From assembly GCF_029633865.1 (NCBI RefSeq), contig NC_079215.1, positions 50,203,843-50,267,842 of the forward strand: DNA of 64,000 nt, given 5' to 3'. Both the position numbers and the translations under genes were made by a program. Below, one piece after another: positions 30,274-39,320 of this stretch. Source of the DNA: Lampris incognitus. Its lineage: Eukaryota; Chordata; Actinopteri; Lampriformes; Lampridae. The first letter of the stretch is position 1, and every line of letters starts with the position of its first letter. The notes below the pieces were generated by a model that was not told the DNA's origin, searched no databases, and saw nothing but the letters and a program-made list of their open reading frames with translations.

Positions 30274-30657
30274 CGGCTGTGGCGGTTCCCGGCTGCCCCC
30301 CGAATTTGCTACATAATGAATTCTAGTATAACTTTTATGGGGGGCAGAGAAAAAAGTAAACTCTGAGTCAGTGGGATGGAACTCCAGCCATACGTCTGAG
30401 TACCCATTGTCATGACATATATAAGTGAGCACCCTGGCTTGCTTTGAAGGATGAGAGAAGCCAGGTGGAAATTTATCAAGAGAGAGCTTAACATGGCAGT
30501 TGAAATCTCCTCCCACAAAAGAATTCGCAAATGCCAGTTCAGTAAATTCTGCAAAGGCCTTAGAGAGAAAATCAGGGGAATAGTCAGGAGGGCAATAGAG
30601 ATTCATAAGAACCGTTTCTTCGCCCATATCGAAAAATCCCACCTTCCCAGTGGCAAG

Positions 30658-31717
30658 ACGTGAGAAAGCTTTTGAATGAGATGGAGACTGCAGGAGTTAT
30701 CCACCCTAGTAAAAGTTCATATGCTTCTCCAGTGGTGATTGTGACTAAGAAGGACGGCACACTGCGATTATGCAATGATTATAGGAATCTCAACTCCTGC
30801 AGCCCTAGGGATGCTTTCCCTCTCCCAAGAATAGAGGAGGCCCTGGAGGATCTGGGGCAAGGAAAGTACTTCTCCAATCTTGACGTCACATCTGGGTACT
30901 GGCAAGTGGAAGTTTCTGAGCGAGATAAGCAAAAGACGGCATTCAGCACACCCATGGGATTATATGAGGCTAATAGAATACCATTATGGTTGCAGAATGA
31001 ACCCTTTACCTTCCAGCGATTAATGACTTGCTGCTTTGGGGATCTGAACTTCACCCACCTTCTCATCTACCTGGATGACCTAATCATTTTCTCTAAGACC
31101 TTTAACTAGCACCTGGAAAGGCTTCAAGTAGTGTTTGACTGGCTGCGTGAGCACAGCCTGAAGCTGAAGCCTTCCAAGTGCCAGCTTGTGAGGAAGGAGG
31201 TTCAGTACCTGGGGCATCTGGTCTCTGCAGAGGGGGTCAGAACTGATCCAGAGAAGATAAGCAAGGTCCGGAACAGGCCAAGACCCACCAGCCAGAAGGA
31301 AGTTCTTCAGTTCCTGGGGTTACTGGGGTATTAGCGACGGTTTGTCAATGGCTTCTCCAAGTTAGCAGCCCCATTTTACTCCCTTACCTCCTGGGACCCT
31401 AGAAAGAAGAAGAGGGGGAGAGAAGTTCTGGGTCAAGGTTCGCCCTTTTGTATGGATGACTGAGTGTGAGGAGGCATTTTGCACCCTGAAAGAAAGGCTG
31501 ACCTCTGCCCCAATACTGGGCTACCCTGACTACAATCTGCCATTTGTGCTCCAAACAGATGCTTCAGGCGATGGGCTGGGTGCTGTGCTGGCGCAGGTCC
31601 AGGATGGGGTTGAGAGGGTTATTGCCTACGCCAGCTGGGGCTTGAGCCCAGCGGAGACACGATATCCTGCACACAAGCTGGAGTTCCTCGCTTTGAAGTG
31701 GGTAATAACAGGTAAGT
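30658..31717 (+). pseudogene. Gypsy element B, reverse transcriptase part
   Basis: Ty3/gypsy reverse transcriptase: MRKLLNEMETAGVIHPSKS, VVIVTKKDGTLRLCNDYRNL, SNLDVTSGYWQV, a changed strand (YEANRIPLWLQNEPFTFQRL) and the YLDDLIIFSKTF box near 31070. After a stop it continues KLKPSKCQLVRKEVQYLGHL and into RNase H (FVLQTDASGDGLGAVLAQ). At 31717 it is split by the LTR element 31718-39850 and resumes at 39851. It abuts the 5' end of the L1/Tx1-like LINE. Dead. Confidence 0.88.
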
Positions 31718-31730
31718 TGTCATGGGTGTG

Positions 31731-32880
31731 TGATAGAATAGAACTTTATTTGTCATTGTACAAGTACAACGAAATTTGGAAGTGCAGTTCTTATCAGTGC
31801 AAAGATCAACATAAAAAGAAAACACACACACATTCATTTCTACATTTTACTGGACACCAACATATTGCACAAGTCAGGAATCAAGACTTAGCAGCATTTA
31901 GTGTGGTTATGGCTCGGAGATAGAAGCTGTTCTTTAGTCTATTTGTCCGAGCTCTTATTGTCCTGTTATGTCTGCCTGAGGACAGCAGTTCAAACAGATG
32001 GTGTCCTGGGTGGGATGGGTCCTTGAGGATGCCATGGGTTTTTTTGAGACAGCGGGAACTGTATAGGTCTTCCATGGAGGGGAGTGGGCATCCGATGATC
32101 TTCTGGGCGGTGGAGATGACCCTCTGGAGCGCTTTCCTCTCTGCTACCGTGCAGCGCAAACCAGACACAGATGCAGTAGGTCAGTATGCTCTCTATGGAG
32201 CAGCGGTAGAAGGACACGAGCAGTGAGGTGGTAAGGTGGTTCTTTGAGGATCCTCAGAAAGTAGAATCTCTGCTTTGCCTTCTTAACCAGCGCTGTGGTG
32301 TTAACGCTCCAGGTCAGGCCCTCCTCTATGTGTATGCCCAGAAACCGGAAGTCTGAGACACTCTCCACACAGTTCCCACCAATGAAAAGGAGCGATTGTC
32401 CGTTTTGTTAATCCTGTAGTCTATAATCAGCTCCTTTGTCTTGGACGTGTTGAGGATCAGGTTATTTTCCCTGCACCACACACACAGCTGCTCCACCTAT
32501 GCAGACTCATCCCCCCCCCCCCCAGAGATGAGCCCCACCACCATAGTGTCGTCTGCAAACTTGACAATGGTGTTGCTGGAGTGAGCGGGGGTACAGTCGT
32601 GTGTGTACAGGGTGTAGAGTAGGGGGCTCAGCACACAGCCCTGTGGGGAGCTGGTGCTGAGGCTGAGGACTGAGGAGATGTGGGGGCCTACTCTGACCCT
32701 CTGTGGGCTCTCGGACAGGAAGTCCTTAATCCAGAGGCAGATGGGATAAGCAAGGCCTAGTTCTGTCAGTTTGGTCACCAGTCTGTGGGGGAGGATGGTG
32801 TTGAATGTAAAGCTGAAGTCCACAAAGAGCAGCCTGGATAAAGAGCAGCCTGGGCAAAGAGCAGCCTGGACAAAGAGAAG
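31731..32880 (-). pseudogene. L2-like LINE remnant, family K (copy 2), inside the first LTR
   Basis: Minus-strand LINE 3' half: LAYPICLWIKDFLSESPQRV, SPQGCVLSPLLY, the FADDTMVVGLI box (32497-32600), then SDFRFLGIHIEEGLTWS, and the C-terminal segment IIGCPLPSMEDLY and DPSHPGHHLFELL. Its 3' end reads, on the minus strand, GTACAATGACAAATAAAG. Its truncated 5' end (32828-32880) is a short tandem repeat of about 18 bp. It opens the first LTR of the 8.1-kb element after GTGTGTGA. Frameshifts mark it as dead. Confidence 0.82.
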
Positions 32881-33322
32881 CCTGGGTCATCGGGGCTCTC
32901 CCATCCCCTGATTGGTGTTTCAGTTCACCTGCGCCCGTGTGCCTCAGTGACCCTGATTGCCCAGCTTCACTCACCTGTTCCCTTCTCTGATTGGCTGTCC
33001 GGTTCCTGCCCTGTGCACCTGCGCCCAATCTCCTTCTCCTTTTTCTGATTTGCTTTACGGGTCCTGCCCACCTGCGCCCGATCTCCCTGATTGCCCCCCC
33101 CCCCGCCCAGGTATATATGCTCCTTGGTCGCTCGGGCTCTTTGTCGGTTCGTTTCACACAGTCACAGAGACACTACCAGAGACTCTTGGTTGCTGGATTG
33201 CCACGTCATTTTGTGAGCTTTCTTGCTGTCTGTACCTGCTGTTTGTAAGTGTTTCTGTTATTAAAGCTTTGTTCAAGCCCCGCCTGTCTTTGCTGCCTGC
33301 ATTTGGGTCCTCTCCTGCTCTC

Positions 33323-34370
33323 GCAATGACAGTACGAACCGACCCAAATATGGACCCAACAGACCTGCTCAGCCTGCTGTATACATGTGAGGATTTTGGT
33401 GTGTGGAGGGACACTTTCCTCAATGAAGAGCCAGGCTTCTTTGAGCTTCTCACCGTACGCTTGAAGCCGGACTCTCATTTAGCCCAAGAAGGGGCTTTCT
33501 TCAGGTGGAAATTCCAGCTGAATCCGGTTCCTTCAAAGCCCTGCACAACAGAGCCTCAGCTGCCCAGCGCCCCAGAGCCTAAGCTACCCAAAGCCCCAGA
33601 GCCTAAGCTACCCAAAGCCCCAGAGCCTAAGCTGCCCAGCACCCTGAGCCTAAACTGCCCAGCGCCCCCGAGTCTCAGCTGCCCAGCGTCCCCGAGTCTC
33701 TGCTGCCCAGTGCTCCCGAGTTCCAGAATAGTTGGTCTGTTCCTGTGCTGTTGGCCGTCTTTGCCGATGTGCGATCTGTTCATGTGCTGTTGGATGTCTT
33801 TGCCGACGTGCAGTCTGTTACCGAGCTGTCAGCCAACCCGCCTCCGAAGCTTGTTCCACGAGCGGCTGCCGGCCCGCCTCCGAAACCTGCTCCACGAGTG
33901 GCTGCCGGCCCGCCTCTGAAACCTGCTCCACGAGAAGCTGCCCCGCAGCCTCCAAAACCTGCTCCACGAGCGGCTGCCGGCCCGCCTCCGAAGTCTGCTC
34001 TCTGAGCGGCTGCCCTGCTGCCTCCGAAGCCTGTCCCCTGAGTGGCTGGCCCGCCATCTCCGAAGCTTGGTCCCCGAGCGGCCGTCCCGCCGCCTCCGAA
34101 GTCAGGTCCCCGAGCGGCCATCCCACCGCCTCTGAAGTCTGGTCCCCGACCAGCAGTCCTGCCGCCTCCAAAGTCTGGTCCCCGAGCGGCCGTCCCGCCG
34201 CCTGCGAAGCCTGGTCTCTGAGCGGCCTTCCCGCCGCCTCAGAAGCCTGGTCCCCGAGCAGCTGTCCCGCCACCTCGGAAGCCTGGTCCCTGAGCGATCG
34301 TCCTGCCACCTCCAAAGTCTGGTCTCCGAGCAGCCATCCCGCCGTCTCTGAAGTCTGATTTTTGAGTGGC
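33323..34370 (+). pseudogene. Short gag-like/proline-rich ORF of the LTR element, first internal region
   Basis: From the ATG overlapping the LTR end (ATGACAGTACGAACC near 33327) the frame reads MTVRTDPNMDPTDLLSLLYT, then FGVWRDTFLNEEP and EGAFFRWKFQLN, about 70 residues of unrecognised non-repetitive sequence. Next are 8-residue repeats (PEPKLPKA, 33565-33640), and then, after frame changes, about 14 units of a 36-bp repeat (12 residues such as PPKPAPRAAAGP, 33838-34370). No protease, RT or integrase follows. The role is unknown; a structural gag-like function is a guess based on position. Confidence 0.5.
33838..34370 (+). repeat. 36-bp coding minisatellite in the LTR element
   Basis: Units start GCCTCCGAAGC and contain TCCACGAGCGGCTGCC or variants, 36 bases each (for example 33841 and 33877). 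The long minus-strand frames here (up to 165 codons, alternating Ala, Gly, Arg and Asp) are shadows of the repeat. Confidence 0.85.
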
Positions 34371-35114
34371 CGGCCTCCAGAGTGGCGGTCCTGTCGGCGT
34401 CGCCAGCCTCCGGGTCATCCATCTGCCCATTCGCCAGAGCTGCTCTGCCCTTTGGTCCTGCATCCTGGTCGTCCTCCAGATCAGTTCCATCCATTGGTTC
34501 AGCTCTCAGGCCATTCGCCTGACATCCTTGGCTCCATTCATCCTCCCCCAGACCCCCTCCATCTGTCCTTATTGATGCTCATGGTCCGTTTGTTTGGGAT
34601 GTCTGGAATCCATCCATTGGGGCGGGGGGTCCTGTCATGGGTGTGTGATCTGGGTCATCGGGGCTCTCCCATCCACTGATTGGTGTTTCAGTTCACCTGC
34701 GCCCGTGTGCCCAAGTGACCCTGATTGCCCGGCTTCACTCTCCTGTTCTCTTCTCCTATTGGCTGTGTGGTTCCTGCGCCCCTGTGCCCAATCTCCTTCC
34801 CCTTTCTCCGATTGGCTGTATGAGCCCTGCGCAGTTTCACCTGATCTCCCTGATTGCCCCCCCCCCCGCCGGGTATATATGCCCCTTGGTTGCTCGGGCT
34901 CTTTGTCAGTTCATCCCATATGCTCACAGAGACATTCCCATAGACACTCACAGAGACTCTTGGTCGGATCACCACGCCATTTTGAGAGCTTTCTTGATGT
35001 CTTTACCTGCCGTCTGTTCCTGCTGTTAGTAAGTGTTTGTGTTATTGAAGCTTTGTTCAAGCCCAGCCTGTCCTTGCTGTCTGCATTTGGGTCCTGTCCT
35101 CTCTTGCCCTGACA

Positions 35115-35627
35115 GTACGAGCCGACCCAAATATGGACCCAGCAGACCTGCTCAGTCTGCCATAGACGTGTGAGGATTTTGGTGTGTCGAGGGAAACTTT
35201 CCTCAGTGAAGAGCCTCTTTGAGCTTGTCACCATACTCTGGAAGCATGACCCCGACTTAGCTCAAGAAGGGGCTTTCTTCAGGTGGAAATTCCAGCTGAA
35301 TACGGCTCCAAAGCCCTACACAACAGAGCCTCAGCTGCCCAGCACCCCAGAGCCTAAGCTGCCCAGTGCCCCCGAGCCTAAGCTGCCCAGCGCCCCTGAA
35401 TCTCAGCTGCCCAGCATCTCCAAGTCTCTGCTGCCCAGCGTCCCAGAGCCTCAGCTGCCCAGCATACCAGTGCGTCAGTTGCCCAGCATTCCAGAGGCTC
35501 AACTGCCTAGCACCCCCAAGTTCCAGAATGGTTGGTCTGTTCCGGTGCCATCGGCCGTCTTTGCCGATGTGCAATCTGTTCCTGTGCCGTCGGCCATCTT
35601 TGCCGATGGGCGGTCTGTTACTGAGCT
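35115..35627 (+). pseudogene. Second internal region of the LTR element, N-terminal part
   Basis: Repeats the first internal region: a degraded N-terminal domain (CRGKLSSVKSLFELV in a shifted frame), EGAFFRWKFQLN, then 8-residue proline repeats (PEPKLPSA, PEPQLPSI). It is cut at 35627 by the RTE insertion and resumes at 38752. Confidence 0.7.
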
Positions 35628-38600
35628 AACCCAGCCACTGAGGATGCACAAGCCAGTACATCCTTAGTGCCGGTCCCAAGCCCGGACAAATGGGGAGGGT
35701 TGCGTCAGGAAGGGTATCCGGCGTAAAATCTTTGCCAAATCAAATATGCGGATCATAAATAAGACTTACATACCGGATCGGTAGAGGCCCGGGTTACCAA
35801 CGACCGCCACCGGTACTGTTAACCAGCAGGGTGTCGGTGGAAACTATGCTACTGTTGGGCGAAGGAGAAGGAGAGGGGGAAAGCATGTCCAGAGGCAGCT
35901 AGAGAGGAGGAAGGGTAGGCATGTGGAGGTGAGAGTTGGAACTTTGAATGTTGGCACTATGACTGGTAAAGGGAGAGAGCTGGCTGACATGATGGAAAGA
36001 AGAAAGGTAGGCATACTGTGTGTGCAAGAGACCAGGTGGAAGGGGAGTAAGGCCAGGAGTATCGGAGGTGGGTTCAAACTCTTCTACCATGGTGTGAATG
36101 GGAGGAGTAATGGGGTAGGGGTAATTCTGAAGGAAGAGTATGTCAAGAGCGTGCTGGAGGTGAAGAGAGTGTCAGACAGAGTGATGAGTATGAAGCTGGA
36201 AATTGAAGGTTTATTGCTGAATGTTATCAGCGCATATGCCCCGCAAGTTGGGTGTGAGATGGACGAAAAAGAAGAATTCTGGAGTGAGTTGGACGACATG
36301 GTGGAGAGGGTACCCAAGGAGGAGAGAGTGGTGATTGGAGCGGACTTCAATGGACATGTTGGTGAAGGGAACAGAGGTGATGAGGAGGTGATGGGAAGGT
36401 ATGGAGTCAAGAAGAGAAATGTGGAAGGACAGATGGTGGTCGATTTTGCGAAAAGGATGGAAATGGCTGCGGTGAATACATATTTCAAGAAGAGGGAGGA
36501 ACACAGGGTGACGTACAAGAGTGGAGGAAAGTGCACACAGGTGGACTATATCTTATGTAGAAGGCGCCATCTAAAAGGGATTGGAGACTGCAAGGTGGTG
36601 ACAGGGGAGAACGTAGCTAGGCAGCATCGGATGGTGGTCTGTAGGATGACTTTAGAGACCAAGAAGAGGAAGCGAGTGAAGACACAGCCGAAGATCAAAT
36701 GGTGGAAGTTGAAGAGGGAAGACTATTGTGTGGAGTTCAGGCAGGAGTTAAGACAGGCACTGGGTGGTAGTGAAGAGTTGCCAGATGGCTGGAAAACCAC
36801 TGCAGAAATAGTGAGGGAGACAGCTAGGAAGGTACTTGGTGTGTCATCAGGACAGAGGAAGGAAGACAAGGAGACTTGGTGGTGGAATGAGGAAGTACAG
36901 CAAATTATACAGAGGAAAAGGTTGGCAAAGAAGAAGTGGGATAGTAAGAGAGATGAAGAAAGTAGACAGGAGTACAAGGAGGTGCAGCGTAAAGCAAAGA
37001 GAGAGGTGGCAAAGGCAAAGGAAAAGGCGTATGGTGAGTTGTATGACAGATTAGACACTAAGGAAGGAGAAAAGGACTTGTACCGATTGGCTAGACAGAG
37101 GGACCAAGCTGCAAAGGATGTGCAGCAAGTTAGGGCGATCAAGGATAGAGATGGAAATGTGCTGACAAGTGAGGAGAGTGTGCTAAGAAGGTGGAAGGAA
37201 TACTTTGAGGGGCTGATGAATGAAGAAAATGAGAGAGAGAGAAGGTTGGATGATGTAGGGATAGTGAATCAGGAAGTTCAGCGGATTAGCAAGGAGGAAG
37301 TGAGGGCAGCTATGAAGAGGATGAAGAATGGAAAGGCAGTTGGTCCTGATGACATACCTGTGGAGGCATGGAGATGTTTAGGAGAGATGGCAGTGGAGTT
37401 TCTAACTAGATTGTTTAACACAATCCTGGAAAGTGAGAGGATGCCTGAGGAGTGGAGAAGAAGCATACTGGTACCGATTTTCAAGAACAAGGGCGATGTG
37501 CACAACTGTAACAACTACAGAGGTATAAAGTTGATCAGCCACAGCATGAAGATTTGGGAAAGAGTAATAGAAGCTAGGTTAAGAGGAGAGGTGACGATCA
37601 GCGAGCAGCAGTATGGTTTCATGCCACGAAAGAGCACCACAGATACGATGTTTGCTTTGAGAATGTTGATTGAGAAGTATAGAGAAGGTCAGAAAGAGTT
37701 GCATTGTGTCTTTGTAGATTTAGAGACAGCTTATGACAGAGTGCCGAGAGAGGAGGTGCGGTATTGTATGAGGAAGTCAGGAGTTGCAGAGAAGTATGTA
37801 GGAGTGGTGCAGGATACGTATGAGGGAAGTGTGACAATGGTGAGGCGTGCGGTTGGAATGACAGATGGGTTCAAGGTGGAGGTGGGATTACATCAAGGAT
37901 CGGCTCTTAGCCCTTTCTTGTTTGCAATGGTGATGGACAGGTTGACGGACAAGATCAGGCAGGAGTCTCCATGGACGATGATGTTCGCGGATGACATTGT
38001 GATCTGTAGCGAGAGTAGGGTGCAGGTCGAGGAGAGCCTGGAGAGGTGGAGGTATGCACTGGAGAGAAGAGGAATGAAAGTCAGTAGGAGCAAGACGGAA
38101 TACCTATGCGTGAATGAGAGAGAGGACAGTGGAATGGTCAGGATGCAAGGAGTGGAGGTGACAAAGGCATCTGAGTTTAAATACTTGGGGTCAACTGTCC
38201 AAAGTAACGGGGAGTGCAGTAGAGAGGTGAAAAAGAGAGTGCAGGCAGGTTGGAGTGGGTGGAGAAGTGTGTCAGGAGTGATTTGCGACAGAAGGATATC
38301 AGCAAGAGTTAAAGGGAAAGTTTACAAGATGGTTGTGAGACCAGCTATGTTATATGGTTTGGAGACAGTGGCACTGACGAAAAGACAGGAGGCGGAGCTG
38401 GAGATGCTAAGATTTTCACTGGGAGTAACGAAGAAGGACAGGATTAGGAACGATTATATTAGAGGGACCGCTCAGGTTGGACGGTTTGGAGACAAAGCAA
38501 GAGAGGCAAGATTGAGATGGCTTGGACATGTGTGGAGGAGAGATGCTGAGTATATTGGGAGAAGGATGCTGAATATGGAGCTGCCAGGGAAGAGGAGAAG

Positions 38601-38751
38601 AGGAAGGCCAAAGAGGAGGTTTATGGATGTGGTGAGGGAAGACATGCAGGTGGCTGGTGTGACAGAGGAAGATGCAGAAGACAGGAAGAAATGGAAATGG
38701 ATGATTCGCTGTGGCGACCCCTAACGGGAGCAGCCGAAAGTAGTAGTAGAG
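35628..38751 (+). mobile_element. Full-length RTE-clade LINE, copy 1
   Basis: 3,124-bp non-LTR element with a 16-bp target duplication, GGTCTGTTACTGAGCT, at 35612-35627 and 38752-38767. The 5' UTR starts AACCCAGCCACTGAGGATGC; the 3' end is GTGGCGACCCCTAACGGGAG then a TAG-repeat tail. It sits in the internal region of the LTR element. A near-identical copy is at 44306-47450. Confidence 0.93.
35785..38724 (+). CDS. RTE endonuclease-reverse transcriptase, nearly intact
   Basis: Open from 35785 to 38724. Endonuclease: RVGTLNVGTMTGKG (35929), VQETRWKGSKA, ISAYAPQ, VIGADFNGHVG, DYILCRR. Reverse transcriptase: MKNGKAVGPDDIPVEAW (near 37320), NYRGIKLISH, FMPRKSTTD, FVDLETAYDRVPRE, GLHQGSALSPFLF and FADDIVICSES (near 37990). 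It ends with a DNA-binding-like RWLGHVWRRD and CGDP. Copy 2 starts at an ATG farther upstream (44423); here that frame has a TAG at 35782-35784, so the first in-frame ATG is 35959, inside the endonuclease motif. Five residues present in copy 2 near 47080 (VAELK) are deleted at 38400. It is therefore probably inactive, though young. Confidence 0.88.
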   Translation, partial: RPGLPTTATGTVNQQGVGGNYATVGRRRRRGGKHVQRQLERRKGRHVEVRVGTLNVGTMTGKGRELADMMERRKVGILCVQETRWKGSKARSIGGGFKLFYHGVNGRSNGVGVILKEEYVKSVLEVKRVSDRVMSMKLEIEGLLLNVISAYAPQVGCEMDEKEEFWSELDDMVERVPKEERVVIGADFNGHVGEGNRGDEEVMGRYGVKKRNVEGQMVVDFAKRMEMAAVNTYFKKREEHRVTYKSGGKCTQVDYILCRRRHLKGIGDCKVVTGENVARQHRMVVCRMTLETKKRKRVKTQPKIKWWKLKREDYCVEFRQELRQALGGSEELPDGWKTTAEIVRETARKVLGVSSGQRKEDKETWWWNEEVQQIIQRKRLAKKKWDSKRDEESRQEYKEVQRKAKREVAKAKEKAYGELYDRLDTKEGEKDLYRLARQRDQAAKDVQQVRAIKDRDGNVLTSEESVLRRWKEYFEGLMNEENERERRLDDVGIVNQEVQRISKEEVRAAMKRMKNGKAVGPDDIPVEAWRCLGEMAVEFLTRLFNTILESERMPEEWRRSILVPIFKNKGDVHNCNNYRGIKLISHSMKIWERVIEARLRGEVTISEQQYGFMPRKSTTDTMFALRMLIEKYREGQKELHCVFVDLETAYDRVPREEVRYCMRKSGVAEKYVGVVQDTYEGSVTMVRRAVGMTDGFKVEVGLHQGSALSPFLFAMVMDRLTDKIRQESPWTMMFADDIVICSESRVQVEESLERWRYALERRGMKVSRSKTEYLCVNEREDSGMVRMQGVEVTKASEFKYLGSTVQSNGECSREVKKRVQAGWSGWRSVSGVICDRRISARVKGKVYKMVVRPAMLYGLETVALTKRQEAELEMLRFSLGVTKKDRIRNDYIRGTAQVGRFGDKAREARLRWLGHVWRRDAEYIGRRMLNMELPGKRRRGRPKRRFMDVVREDMQVAGVTEEDAEDRKKWKWMIRCGDP

Positions 38752-39320
38752 GGTCTGTTACTGAGCTGTCGTTCTGCCCCGCCTCCAAAGCTTGCTCCCC
38801 GAGCGGCTGCCAGGCTGGCTCCAAAGCCTGCTCCACGACTGGCTGCCGGCCCGCCTCTGAATCCTGCTCTCCGAGCTGCTGCCCCGCAGCCTCCGAAGCC
38901 TGTGTGTCCTCCACGTGGCTGCCCTGCCACCTCTGAAGCCTGTCCCCTGAGTGGCTGCCCTGCCGCCTCCGAAGCCTGGTCCCCGAGCAGCCGTGCCACC
39001 ATCTCTGAAGTCTGTTTCTCGAGCAGCTGCCCCGCCTCCTTGGTCCTGTCTGTATCGCTGGCCTCCAGAGCAGCGGTCCTGTCGGCATTGCCAGCCTCTG
39101 GGTCATCCATCAGCCCATTCGCTGGAGCTGCTCTGCCCTTCAGTCCTGCGTGCTGGTCGCCCTCCAGATCGGTTCCATCCATCGGTCCAGCCCTCAGGCC
39201 ATTCGACTGAGATCCTTGGCCCCATTCATCCTCCCCCAGACCCCCTCTGTCCATCTTTGTTGGTGCTCATGGTCCGTTTGTTTGCGATGTCTGGAATCTG
39301 TCCATGGGGGGGGGCGGTCC
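38752..39320 (+). pseudogene. Second internal region of the LTR element, C-terminal part
   Basis: Continues the proline/alanine repeat region after the RTE, then a unique stretch shared with 34380-34630 (TCCATCATCCTCCCCCAGAC-type text) and a G-rich polypurine tract (GGGGGGGGCGGTCC) directly before the third LTR. Confidence 0.7.

Larger units (their letters stand above)
29850..30313 (+). mobile_element. TRIM: miniature LTR retrotransposon with tRNA-like LTRs
   Basis: Complete 464-bp element. LTRs are 29850-29999 and 30164-30313, 150 bp each, TG to CA, with about 20 differences. The 164-bp middle begins, one base after the LTR, with the primer-binding site TGGTGTCAGAAGTGGGAT (30001-30018), complementary as I recall it to the 3' end of tRNA-Leu plus CCA. 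It ends with the polypurine tract AGAAGGAGGGGGGTAG (30148-30163). TAAT flanks both sides (29846-29849 and 30314-30317). It has no coding frame, so its movement must depend on another element's proteins. Each LTR holds A-box-like (29906-29916; 30220-30230) and B-box-like (29949-29959; 30263-30273) sequences 43 bases apart, and a stretch GCGGGAGACCGGGGTTC like tRNA-Asp. It interrupts the endonuclease part of the L1/Tx1-like LINE. Confidence 0.9.
26495..30657 (-). pseudogene. L1/Tx1-like LINE, interrupted twice
   Basis: A minus-strand LINE with an apurinic-like endonuclease part (30223-30642: GDFNCHVKLSLDKF, ending TRIHY, where the family has a TRIDY-type motif), a spacer, then reverse transcriptase: SMPSGKAPGPDGFGCEFYK near 29450, the RQGDPLSPLLF motif near 28890, YADDALIF near 28760, and the ARKNILLFW C-terminal segment near 26930. 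The GKAPGPDG and YADD texts fit the L1/Tx1 group. It is broken by stops and frameshifts, split at 29850-30313 by the TRIM and at 27232-27600 by a family C SINE. The 5' end is truncated where gypsy element B begins. The 3' end near 26500 is a T-run, i.e. an inverted A-rich tail. Confidence 0.85.

Noticed and set aside
29850..30313. Reading the TRIM as two tandem SINE D copies
   Set aside because: The PBS directly after the first unit, the polypurine tract directly before the second, TG...CA ends and a 4-bp TSD fit an LTR element much better; there is no A-tail.
32957..33919. A 320-codon plus-strand frame as one protein
   Set aside because: Its first ~125 codons lie in the LTR upstream of the likely start; only the part from about 33323 belongs to the element's own ORF.
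33780..34494. Long minus-strand frames rich in Ala, Gly, Arg and Asp (up to 165 codons)
   Set aside because: They mirror the 36-bp plus-strand minisatellite; with a unit that is a multiple of three, open frames persist by chance in several phases.
36084..36536. Minus-strand frames under the RTE genes (also 44761-45213, 45954-46191)
   Set aside because: They are antisense shadows of the long RTE frame, reproduced in both copies because the copies are nearly identical.
35923..38724. Calling RTE copy 1 a fully intact 933-residue gene
   Set aside because: Codon 35923 is GTG, the upstream frame has a TAG at 35782, and five residues are missing near 38400; only a shortened or defective product is likely.
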